Below are positions 56,023 through 64,000 of a stretch of 64,000 bases of DNA, in pieces (position 1 is the first letter of the stretch; the number at the start of each line of letters is the position of its first letter). The position numbers were made by a program, and so were the translations under genes. Below the pieces are notes generated by a model that had not been told where the DNA came from, did not search any database, and was given only the letters and a program-made list of their open reading frames with translations. This stretch comes from an uncultured Euryhalocaulis sp. (lineage in GTDB: Bacteria > Pseudomonadota > Alphaproteobacteria > Caulobacterales > Maricaulaceae), in contig CAJXKJ010000007.1 in NCBI GenBank assembly GCA_913055605.1, positions 1-64,000 of the forward strand, in the 5' to 3' direction.

Positions 56023-57522
56023 TCAGACCTTCTGGTCGAACTCCCCGATCTCGGGGTGTTTGGCCAGGCGGGCCTCGATGTCCTTGAAGATCGCGACCAT
56101 GTCGTCGCGGGATTTCGGGCTTTCGACCACGACGACCAGGTTCGGCGTGTTCGATGAGGCGCGGACCAGGCCCCAGGCGCCGTCGCTGAGGATGAAGCGC
56201 ACGCCGTTGACGGTGACGACCTCCGAAATGTCGCGGCCGAGGATGCGGTCGCCGTTTTCGGCGGCCTGTTCGTATTCCTCCACGATGCGCTGGATGACGT
56301 CGTATTTCACCTCGTCGGGGCAATGCGGCGACATGGTGGGGGAGGTATAGGCCGGCTGCAGCGCCTCGCGCAGATCGGCCAGCGTCTTGTCCGGATTGCG
56401 GTCCAGCATGCGCATGACCGCGACGGCGGAGACCAGGCCGTCGTCATAGCCGCGGCCGATGGGCGCGTTGAAGAAATAGTGGCCGGACTTTTCGAAGCCG
56501 GCGAGGGCGCCCAGCTCCTTCACCCGGCGCTTGATGTAGGAGTGGCCGGTTTTCCAGTAGTCGGTCTTGGCGCCGTTTTCCTTCAGCACCGGGTCGGTGC
56601 GGAACAGGCCGGTGGACTTCACATCCGCCACGAAGACCGAGTCCGGATACTGGCGGCTGAGGTCGCGGGACAGCATGACGCCGACCTTGTCCGCGAAAAT
56701 CTCCTCGCCCGTATTATCCACGACGCCGCAGCGGTCGCCGTCGCCGTCGAAGGCCAGGCCCACGTCCGCGCCGGCCTCTTTCACCTTGGCGGCGAGGTCG
56801 TGCAGCATGCCCATGTCTTCGGGGTTCGGGTTGTAGTTCGGGAAGCTGTGGTCGAGCGCGCAGTGCAGCTCGACGACCTCGGCCCCGATAGCCTCCAGCA
56901 CTTTCGGCGCGAAGGCGCCGGCGGTGCCGTTGCCGCAGGCCACCACGGCTTTCAGTTTGCGGGACAGTTTGATGTCGCCGGCCACGTCCGCGATGTGCTT
57001 TTCGGCCAGGCCCATTTCGCGCACATAGCCGCCGCCGCCGCGCGACACGCCCCGGTTTTCCAGCACGATGGATTTCAGGCGCCGCATCTCGTCCGGACCG
57101 AAGGTCAGCGGCGCCTCGACGCCCATCTTCACCCCGGTCCAGCCGTTCGCGTTGTGGCTGGCCGTCACCATCGCCACCGCCGGGATGTTCAGCGCGAATT
57201 GCGCGAAATAGGCGGTGGGGGACAGGCACAGCCCGATATCGTGGACGACGATCCCGGCGTCCATCAGGCCGACCATCAGGGCCTGTTTGATGGACAGCGA
57301 ATAGGAGCGGTAGTCGTGGCCGACCACGCATTTGGGCTCCACATCGTGCTCGCGGATCAGCGTGCCCAGGCCAAGGCCCAGGGCCTGAATGCCGTAGAGG
57401 TTGATTTCGCTGCCGAATTTCCAGCGGGCGTCGTATTCGCGAAAGCCGGTCGGTTTGACCAGCGGCTCGGTCTCGAACGCCCAAGTGTTTTCCGGAATGG
57501 CGTCCTTCGGATCGGGCAGCAT
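56023..57522 (-). CDS. Phosphomannomutase/phosphoglucomutase
   Basis: VGHDYRSYSLSIKQALMVGLMDAG, MVTASHNANGWTGVKMG, GLAFDGDGDRCGVVDNTG. Start uncertain (57522/57543/57588). Confidence 0.92.
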   Translation of the reverse strand: MLPDPKDAIPENTWAFETEPLVKPTGFREYDARWKFGSEINLYGIQALGLGLGTLIREHDVEPKCVVGHDYRSYSLSIKQALMVGLMDAGIVVHDIGLCLSPTAYFAQFALNIPAVAMVTASHNANGWTGVKMGVEAPLTFGPDEMRRLKSIVLENRGVSRGGGGYVREMGLAEKHIADVAGDIKLSRKLKAVVACGNGTAGAFAPKVLEAIGAEVVELHCALDHSFPNYNPNPEDMGMLHDLAAKVKEAGADVGLAFDGDGDRCGVVDNTGEEIFADKVGVMLSRDLSRQYPDSVFVADVKSTGLFRTDPVLKENGAKTDYWKTGHSYIKRRVKELGALAGFEKSGHYFFNAPIGRGYDDGLVSAVAVMRMLDRNPDKTLADLREALQPAYTSPTMSPHCPDEVKYDVIQRIVEEYEQAAENGDRILGRDISEVVTVNGVRFILSDGAWGLVRASSNTPNLVVVVESPKSRDDMVAIFKDIEARLAKHPEIGEFDQKV

Positions 57523-57683
57523 GTAACGAAAACTCCCTCGCATCGGCTCGGTCTTGGTTAGCTGCGTGCGGGGCAAAACGCCACCCATGCGTTTGTGACA
57601 ACGGGCCGGCGCTTTGCGCCGGGGGCCGGCCCGTGTAGACCCGGCGCGGGTCCGGTCCGGGTCCGCAACCCAGCAGGGAGATC

Positions 57684-58406
57684 ATGCCGACGCTCGCTCT
57701 CGTCCGCCACGGCCAGTCGCAATGGAATCTGGAAAACCGCTTCACCGGCTGGGTCGATGTCGACCTAACCGAAAAGGGCGAGGCGGAAGCGAAGAAGGCC
57801 GGCCAGCTGCTGGCCCAGACCGGCGTAGGGTTCGACCAGGCGTTCGCCTCCCTGCAGACCCGCGCGATCCGCACGCTGTGGCTGGCGCTGACCGAGATGG
57901 GCGCGGTGTGGCTGCCCATCGAGAAGGACTGGCGGCTGAACGAGCGGCATTACGGCGCGCTGACCGGCCTGAACAAGGCCGAGACGGCCGAGAAGCACGG
58001 CGATGAGCAGGTGAAGATCTGGCGCCGGTCCTATGACACGCCGCCGCCGCCGCTGGATCTGGGCGCGGACATCGATCCGGCCGCCGACCGGCGCTATGCG
58101 GCGCTGGACGCCGCGCATCTGCCGCGCACGGAGTCGCTGCAGACGACGCTGGAGCGGGTGCTGCCCTATTGGAACGAGACGATCCGCCCGGCGCTGGCCG
58201 AGGGCAAGAACGTCGTCATCAGCGCCCACGGCAATTCGCTGCGCGCGCTGATGAAGCATCTGTTCGGCGTCAGCGACGCCGAAATCCCGGGCTATGAAAT
58301 CCCGACCGGAAATCCGCTGCTGATCGACCTGTCGGACGATCTGGCGGTGACCGGCGCGCGCTATCTGGACGACGAGCGGGCCAAGCCCCTGCCGCCCACG
58401 CCGTGA
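57684..58406 (+). CDS. gpmA: 2,3-bisphosphoglycerate-dependent phosphoglycerate mutase
   Basis: [65 protein letters not shown]. Confidence 0.97.
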   Translation: MPTLALVRHGQSQWNLENRFTGWVDVDLTEKGEAEAKKAGQLLAQTGVGFDQAFASLQTRAIRTLWLALTEMGAVWLPIEKDWRLNERHYGALTGLNKAETAEKHGDEQVKIWRRSYDTPPPPLDLGADIDPAADRRYAALDAAHLPRTESLQTTLERVLPYWNETIRPALAEGKNVVISAHGNSLRALMKHLFGVSDAEIPGYEIPTGNPLLIDLSDDLAVTGARYLDDERAKPLPPTP

Positions 58407-58849
58407 GCGCGGCGGACGCCCGCTATATGGCGCGGGCCCTGGAGCTTGCGCGGGCGCAGGCCGGGCGCACCGGCGTCAATCCGGCCGTCGGCTGCGTCAT
58501 CGTCCAGCGCGGAAATATCGTGGCCGAAGGCGCGACGGCCGATGGCGGCCGCCCGCATGCCGAGCGCATGGCGCTGAACCTGGCCGGGCCGCTGGCCCGC
58601 GGCGCGGATATCTATGTGACGCTGGAGCCGTGCGCGCACGAACGGCCCTGGGGCTGCTGCGCCGATGCGCTGACGCGCGCCAAACCCGGGCGGGTGGTGA
58701 TCGCCTCCCTGGACCCCGACCCGCGCACAAACGGCGCCGGCGAGGCGAAGCTGCGCGCCGCGGGGATCGCGGTGGAGACCGGGCTGATGGAGGCCGAGGC
58801 GAAGGCGATCAACAAGGATTTCTTCGCCCGCAACTGGGGCAAGGGCTGA
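58403..58849 (+). CDS. RibD-type deaminase domain protein (no reductase domain)
   Basis: HAERMALNL and [17 protein letters not shown] zinc deaminase motifs; 148 aa only; GTG start overlapping gpmA stop. Confidence 0.78.
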   Translation: MSAADARYMARALELARAQAGRTGVNPAVGCVIVQRGNIVAEGATADGGRPHAERMALNLAGPLARGADIYVTLEPCAHERPWGCCADALTRAKPGRVVIASLDPDPRTNGAGEAKLRAAGIAVETGLMEAEAKAINKDFFARNWGKG

Positions 58850-58868
58850 CCGGAATTAAGTCGGATCG

Positions 58869-59531
58869 CTATTCCCGGCGCAGCACGCGATCGACGAAGA
58901 AATTGCCGGCGGTCGAGGTGCGGAAGCGGGCGCGGATCTCCTTCGGGTCGTAGCCGGCGCGGACCCAGTCCTCGAACCCGATGCCGGTCCGGTCGCGCGC
59001 GCGCAGATATTCGTCGAAATAGAAATCCAGCACGCCGGTCTTGCCGGCCTTCACGTGCAGATAGCGCAGATGCAGCTGGTCGCGCGCCTGTTCGACGTCC
59101 AGCCCCTCCTGAAAGATCATGTAGAGCGCGGCCGCGATCCCGGCGCGGTCCGCGCCGGACTTGCAATGCATCAGCACCGGATATTCGATCCGGCCCAGCA
59201 AATCCTTCCAGGCCAGCACATCCTCCGCCGAGGGCACGTCGCGCGAGCGGAAGCGGAAATCGACCAGGTTCAGGCCCAGCCGTTCGCACGCCTCGCACTC
59301 CAGCGCGTAATAGCCGGTCTCCGACGGGCCGCGCAGGTTCAGAACCGTGCGCGTGCCGAGTTTTGCCTCTTCCTCCAGATGCACGGGGCTCGGCTGATTC
59401 GAGCGCGCCATGTTCGGCGTGATCTGCCAGCGATTTCGGAAGCGCAGGCGCAGGAAGCCGTGATCGCCCCAGATCAGGTCGCGCCAGGCGCGTTTGCGCC
59501 CGGCCGGGGAGGTCAGGTCGAACCGGCTCAT
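58869..59531 (-). CDS. Dual-specificity/tyrosine phosphatase-like protein
   Basis: VLMHCKSGADRAGIAAALYMI (CX5R P-loop); GTRTVLNLRG. Confidence 0.85.
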   Translation of the reverse strand: MSRFDLTSPAGRKRAWRDLIWGDHGFLRLRFRNRWQITPNMARSNQPSPVHLEEEAKLGTRTVLNLRGPSETGYYALECEACERLGLNLVDFRFRSRDVPSAEDVLAWKDLLGRIEYPVLMHCKSGADRAGIAAALYMIFQEGLDVEQARDQLHLRYLHVKAGKTGVLDFYFDEYLRARDRTGIGFEDWVRAGYDPKEIRARFRTSTAGNFFVDRVLRRE

Positions 59532-59637
59532 CGGCGGCGGCTTGTACAGGCAAAGCCGCCCGATGTGTATGGCGGGGTTCGCTTTTCGGGCGCGCCGCAT
59601 TTTGCCCCCCGCCCGGGCGCGCTATAGCTCGCCGGCG

Positions 59638-60381
59638 ATGCTGAAACGGCTGATCCGGTCCCCGCTTGCGCAGGGCGTGCTGAGCGCGATCGCGGCGGCC
59701 TATATGTGGCTGGTCGCGCGCACGACGCGTTGGCGCGTGGAAGGCCTGGGCGTCGCCGAGGCGGCCTGGCGCTCCGGCGAGGGGCTGTGCGTGGTGACCT
59801 GGCACGGGCGGCTGATGATGATCTTCGCGTGCTGGCCGCCCGAAGCGCCGCAGAAGCCGGGCGTGCTGATCTCCCTGTCCCGCGACGGCCAGTTCATCGC
59901 GCGCGCGACCGAGATGCTGGGCGGAACGGTGATCCGCGGGTCGACGCGGCGCGCCGACCGGCCGGGCAAGCGCAAGGGCGGGGAGGGCGCCTATCGCGGC
60001 ATGATCGATTTCGTGCGCGGCGGCGGCGCGCTGTGCCTGATGCCGGACGGGCCGCGCGGCCCGCGCATGCACGCCGGGCCGGGCGCGGCGCGGCTGGCCC
60101 GCCAGACCCAGGCGCAGACGCTGTGCCTGGGCGTCACCACGAAATGGCGCATCGTGCTGAAGAGCTGGGACCGCTTCATCGTGCCGCTGCCCTTCGGGCG
60201 CGGCGCCATCGTGTGGGACGGGCCGGTTGCGCCGGCGCCCGCCGAGGCGGGGCCGGAGGCCGTCGAGCGCGCGCGCGCCGATCTGGAGGCGCGCCTGCGC
60301 GCGGTGTCGCAGCGGGCCGAGACGCTGGCCGGCGTGCGCGTGATCGCGCCCGCGGACGCGGCCCCCGTGGAGGCCGCATGA
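59638..60381 (+). CDS. DUF374 lysophospholipid acyltransferase-family protein
   Basis: VVTWHGRLMMIFACWP, LISLSRDGQFIARATEMLGGTVIRGSTRR, LCLMPDGPRGPR. Confidence 0.9.
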   Translation: MLKRLIRSPLAQGVLSAIAAAYMWLVARTTRWRVEGLGVAEAAWRSGEGLCVVTWHGRLMMIFACWPPEAPQKPGVLISLSRDGQFIARATEMLGGTVIRGSTRRADRPGKRKGGEGAYRGMIDFVRGGGALCLMPDGPRGPRMHAGPGAARLARQTQAQTLCLGVTTKWRIVLKSWDRFIVPLPFGRGAIVWDGPVAPAPAEAGPEAVERARADLEARLRAVSQRAETLAGVRVIAPADAAPVEAA

Positions 60382-61664
60382 CCCGCCCCTTCCTGCTTTC
60401 GCTCTATGGCGCGGCGCTGTCCGCCCTGTCGCCGCTGGCCGGGCCGGTGTTCCGCGCCCGCGCGGCCAAGGGCAAGGAAGACCGCGCCCGGATCGGGGAG
60501 CGGATGGGCCGTACGGACATCGCACGGCCGGACGGCCCGCTGGTCTGGCTGCACGGGGCCAGCGTGGGGGAAACGCGGGTGAATCTGGCGCTGGCCGGGG
60601 CGCTGGCCGCTGCGCGGCCGGGGCTGAACCTGCTGCTGACGACCCAGACGCGCACCGCCGCGCAGATCGTCCAGCGCGACGCGCCGCCGGGCGCGATCCA
60701 TCAATTCGTCCCCCTCGACGCGCCGGCGCCCGCGCGGCGCTTCCTGGACCACTGGCGGCCGGACCTGGCGGTGTTTGCGGAATCGGAGCTGTGGCCGTCT
60801 CTGATCGCCGGGGCGGCGGCGCGGGGCATTCCGCTGGCGCTGGCCAATGCGCGGATGAGCGCCAGCTCTTTGCGCGGCTGGGCGCGGTTTCCGCGTTGCG
60901 CCGCCTGGCTGCTGTCCCGCTTCAGCTGGATCGGGGCGGGGGATACGGCCACGGCGGGGGGCCTGGCCGGCCTGTCCGGCCGGGCGGTGGCCTTCACCGG
61001 CAACGTCAAGCTGGACGCGCCGCAGCCGGCCTATGACACCGCCGCGCTGGCGGCGCTGAAGGAAGCCATCGGCGCACGCATGACCTGGTGCGCAGCCTCC
61101 ACCCATGAGGGGGAGGAGGAGACGATCCTGGAGGCGCACCGGGCTTTGCGCTTCGGCGCGCCGGACGCGCTGCTGATCCTGTGTCCGCGTCATCCGGAGC
61201 GCGGCGACGCGGTGGAAGCGACGATCCGGACCGCCGGGATGACTTCCGCCCGGCGTTCGCGCGGCGAGGCGCCGGGGGCGGATACGGATGTCTATCTGGC
61301 CGACACGATCGGGGAGATGGGCGTGCTGCTGCGCGCCGCGCCGGTCGTGCTGCTGGGCGGGGCGCTGGTCCCCGGGATTGGCGGCCATAACCCGGCCGAG
61401 CCGGTGCGGGCGGGGGCGGCGCTGATGTCCGGCCCCCACACCCATAATTTCGCGGACGTGTTCAGCGCACTGGCCGAGCGCGGCGGGGCGGCCGTGGTGG
61501 AGGAGGAAGGCCAAATCGCCCAGACCTGCGCCGGGCTGCTGGCCAATCCGGAACGCCGCGCGGCGATGCGCCGGGCCGCCGAGACGGTGCTGTACGAATC
61601 GGCGGGCGCCACGGCGCGCACGGTGGAGGCGCTAACCGGCCTGCTGGACGGGGCGGGCCAATGA
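60378..61664 (+). CDS. waaA: 3-deoxy-D-manno-octulosonic acid transferase
   Basis: LVWLHGASVGETRVNLALAGAL, DLAVFAESELWPSLI, GGHNPAEPVRAGAALMSGPHTHNFADVF. Confidence 0.95.
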   Translation: MTRPFLLSLYGAALSALSPLAGPVFRARAAKGKEDRARIGERMGRTDIARPDGPLVWLHGASVGETRVNLALAGALAAARPGLNLLLTTQTRTAAQIVQRDAPPGAIHQFVPLDAPAPARRFLDHWRPDLAVFAESELWPSLIAGAAARGIPLALANARMSASSLRGWARFPRCAAWLLSRFSWIGAGDTATAGGLAGLSGRAVAFTGNVKLDAPQPAYDTAALAALKEAIGARMTWCAASTHEGEEETILEAHRALRFGAPDALLILCPRHPERGDAVEATIRTAGMTSARRSRGEAPGADTDVYLADTIGEMGVLLRAAPVVLLGGALVPGIGGHNPAEPVRAGAALMSGPHTHNFADVFSALAERGGAAVVEEEGQIAQTCAGLLANPERRAAMRRAAETVLYESAGATARTVEALTGLLDGAGQ

Positions 61665-62671
61665 GGGCCCCGGCCTTCTGGTATGCGCGCGAGGGGCGGG
61701 AGGCCGCGCCGCTGACCCGTGCGATGCTGACGCCGCTGTCCTGGCTGTACCGGGCGGGGGCGGATCTGCGCCGGCGGCGCGCAACGCCGTTCGACCCCGG
61801 CGTTCCGGTGATCTGCGTTGGCAATGTCACGCTGGGCGGGGCGGGCAAGACGCCCGTGGCGCGCGCCATCCTGTCCCGCCTGCGCGCGGGCGGCGTGGAG
61901 GCGCATGCGCTGTCGCGCGGCCATGGCGGGCGGGAAACAGGGCCGCTGCGCGTCGATCCCGCGGCGCACGAATGGAGCGAGGTGGGGGACGAGCCGCTGT
62001 TGCTGGCGCGCACCGCGCCGGCCTGGATCGCACGGGCGCGGGAAGACGGCGCGCGGGCGGCGGCGGCGGCTGGGGCGCAGGCGATCGTCATGGATGACGG
62101 GTTCCAGAATCCGGGCCTCACCAAGACGCTGTCCCTGCTGGTGATCGATGCGGAGGCGGCCTACGGCAACGGCCGCGTGTTCCCGGCCGGGCCGATGCGC
62201 GAGACGCTGGCCGCCGCGCTGTCCCGGGCCGACGCGGTCGTGCTGATGACGCCGGGTCCGGCATTCGCCGCCGATCCGGCGCGTCTGGGCCTGTCGGGGT
62301 TCGACGGTCCGGTGCTACGCGCTTGGCTGGCGCCGGCCGCGCCGCCGCCGGACGGGCCGCTGGTCGCCTTCGCCGGGATCGGCCGGCCGCAGAAATTCTT
62401 CGACACGCTGCGCGCAACGGGCGGGGAGATCGTCGAGGAAACCGGGTTTCCGGACCACCATCCGTTCAGCGAGGGCGATCTGGACTGGCTGGCGGCGTCC
62501 GCGCGGGAGCGCGGCGCGACTCTGATTACGACCGAGAAAGACCATGTGCGCCTGCCCGCAGAAATGCGGGACAGTGTGGGGGTCCTGCCGGTCGAGGCGC
62601 GGTTCGCGGATGATACGGCGCTGGGGACCCTCCTAGAACGGGTGATGGACGCGGGCGCGGGCGGCGGCTAA
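61661..62671 (+). CDS. lpxK: Tetraacyldisaccharide 4'-kinase
   Basis: VPVICVGNVTLGGAGKTPVARAIL, ALSRGHGGRE, VMDDGFQNPGLTKTLSLLVID, ITTEKDHVRLP. Confidence 0.95.
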   Translation: MRAPAFWYAREGREAAPLTRAMLTPLSWLYRAGADLRRRRATPFDPGVPVICVGNVTLGGAGKTPVARAILSRLRAGGVEAHALSRGHGGRETGPLRVDPAAHEWSEVGDEPLLLARTAPAWIARAREDGARAAAAAGAQAIVMDDGFQNPGLTKTLSLLVIDAEAAYGNGRVFPAGPMRETLAAALSRADAVVLMTPGPAFAADPARLGLSGFDGPVLRAWLAPAAPPPDGPLVAFAGIGRPQKFFDTLRATGGEIVEETGFPDHHPFSEGDLDWLAASARERGATLITTEKDHVRLPAEMRDSVGVLPVEARFADDTALGTLLERVMDAGAGGG

Positions 62672-62680
62672 TCCGCCCGC

Positions 62681-63586
62681 ATGGCGGGACTGGGCCAGGA
62701 TCTGTTGTGGCGGGCGGAGGCGGGCGGCCACGCGCTGTTCGGCGCGGCGCTGCGCGCCATGCCGCTGGACCGCGCCTCCGCGCTGGGGGGGCGCGCGCTA
62801 CGCCGGCTGGGCCCGATGACGTCCACCCACAAGGTGGCGGAGCGCAATCTGGCCATCGCCTTTTCGGAACAGGACGCGGCCTGGCGCGCCGCGGTGCTGG
62901 ACGGGGTGTGGGACAATACCGGCCGCACCTTCGCGGAGATCCCGCATCTGCACGCGCTGCGCTGCTACGAGCCGGGTAGCCGGATCGAGGTGGAGGGGGC
63001 GGAGCGTCTGGACGCGGTGCGCGATTCCGGCCGGCCGGCGGTCTTCATCTCCGGCCATTTCGCGAACTGGGAAGTGATGGCGATGGCCATCGTCCAGCGC
63101 GGCGTCGATGTCGCCATCACCTACCGCGCCGCGAACAACCCGTATTTCGACCAGCAGATCAAGGACGCCCGCACCGCCTATGGCGTCGATACGCTGACGC
63201 CCAAGGCCGGGCCGCGCGGGGCGAAACAGCTGCTGGAGCATCTGGATTCGGGGCGGTCCGTCGCCCTGATGAACGACCAGAAATTCAATGAGGGGATCGC
63301 CGTTCCGTTTTTCGGGCGGGTGGCGATGACCGCGCCCGGGCCGACGCGCCTGGCCATGCGCAGCAATGCGCCGCTGATCCCGATGTCGGCGCGGCGCACC
63401 GGCGGGGCCAATTTCCGCGTCACGGTGCACGCGCCCATCGAGGTGGAGCGCACCGGAGACCGCACCGCGGACATCGCGGCGACGGTGCTGAAGATCAACC
63501 GCTTTCTGGAAGACCGAATCCGCGAGGCGCCGGCGGACTGGTTCTGGGTCCACCGGCGCTTCGCCAAGGACGTCTACCGGGCCTAG
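62681..63586 (+). CDS. LpxL/HtrB-like lipid A acyltransferase
   Basis: AVFISGHFANWEVMAMAIVQRGVDVAITYRAANNPYFDQQI, VALMNDQKFNEGIAVPFFGRVAMTAPGPTRLA, WFWVHRRFAKDVY. Confidence 0.9.
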   Translation: MAGLGQDLLWRAEAGGHALFGAALRAMPLDRASALGGRALRRLGPMTSTHKVAERNLAIAFSEQDAAWRAAVLDGVWDNTGRTFAEIPHLHALRCYEPGSRIEVEGAERLDAVRDSGRPAVFISGHFANWEVMAMAIVQRGVDVAITYRAANNPYFDQQIKDARTAYGVDTLTPKAGPRGAKQLLEHLDSGRSVALMNDQKFNEGIAVPFFGRVAMTAPGPTRLAMRSNAPLIPMSARRTGGANFRVTVHAPIEVERTGDRTADIAATVLKINRFLEDRIREAPADWFWVHRRFAKDVYRA

Positions 63587-64000
63587 GCCGCGGCCTTTTC
63601 GATCGCGGCGAGGTCGATCCGTTTCATCTGCATCATCGCCTCGAACACGCGCTTGGCGCGCGCGGCGTCGGGATCGGCGATCAGGTCCAGCAGGCGCGTC
63701 GGCGTGATCTGCCAGGACAGGCCGTATTTGTCCTTCACCCAGCCGCATTGCTCGGCCTCCGGCACGGCGGACAGGGCGTCGCTCAGCCGATCGATCTCCG
63801 CTTGCGTTTCGGCGGGGATCATCAGGGAGACCGCCTCGGTAAACTGGAAGATCGGGCCGCCGTTCAGGCCGACAAAGGGCCGGCCCATCAGCGTGAACTC
63901 CACGGTCAGGACGTCGCCTTCCTTGTTGGAGGGATTGTCCGCCGGCGAGCGATGGACCGCGTCCACGCGGCTGTCGGGCAGGAGGGAGGCGTAGAAATTC
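63583..64000 (-). CDS. PhnB-like VOC protein, partial (5' end beyond window)
   Basis: VEFTLMGRPFVGLNGGPIFQFTEAVSLMI, CGWVKDKYGLSWQITP; frame stays open to the edge as NFYASLLPDSRVDAV, typical of an internal PhnB segment. Confidence 0.85.
   Translation of the reverse strand, partial: NFYASLLPDSRVDAVHRSPADNPSNKEGDVLTVEFTLMGRPFVGLNGGPIFQFTEAVSLMIPAETQAEIDRLSDALSAVPEAEQCGWVKDKYGLSWQITPTRLLDLIADPDAARAKRVFEAMMQMKRIDLAAIEKAAA

Overview
64 kb GC-rich alphaproteobacterial chromosomal segment; the family level is not determined. It is mostly housekeeping genes: dut-coaBC-ubiB-ubiE, msrA, tRNA-Ser(GGA), galU, glmM, gpmA, waaA-lpxK and acyltransferases. The centre (about 7.6-32.7 kb) is a compact zinc-starvation island that I regard as the main finding. 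It holds a Fur/Zur-type regulator, a ZigA-type COG0523 GTPase with DUF1826, a His-rich DUF2796/DUF3299/ABC module, and a ZIP transporter coupled to a MucR-like regulator. It also holds two exported, C-terminally membrane-anchored CobN-like chelatase paralogues with a MotA/TolQ + DUF2149 pair, a DUF1501/DUF1800 pair, and a PepSY protein plus TonB-dependent receptor. Four near-identical 15-bp palindromes (consensus TGTTATRATATAACA) precede these units, three of them between divergent genes, so one Zur regulon is the simplest reading. The most novel aspects are the divergent paralogous periplasmic CobN-like pair (one with a His-rich insert and intact HG motif, one with that motif lost), the inclusion of DUF1501/DUF1800, a MucR-like protein lacking zinc ligands, and structured leaders in front of two of the operons. 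All calls come from reading the sequence and from family knowledge; no database search was run.
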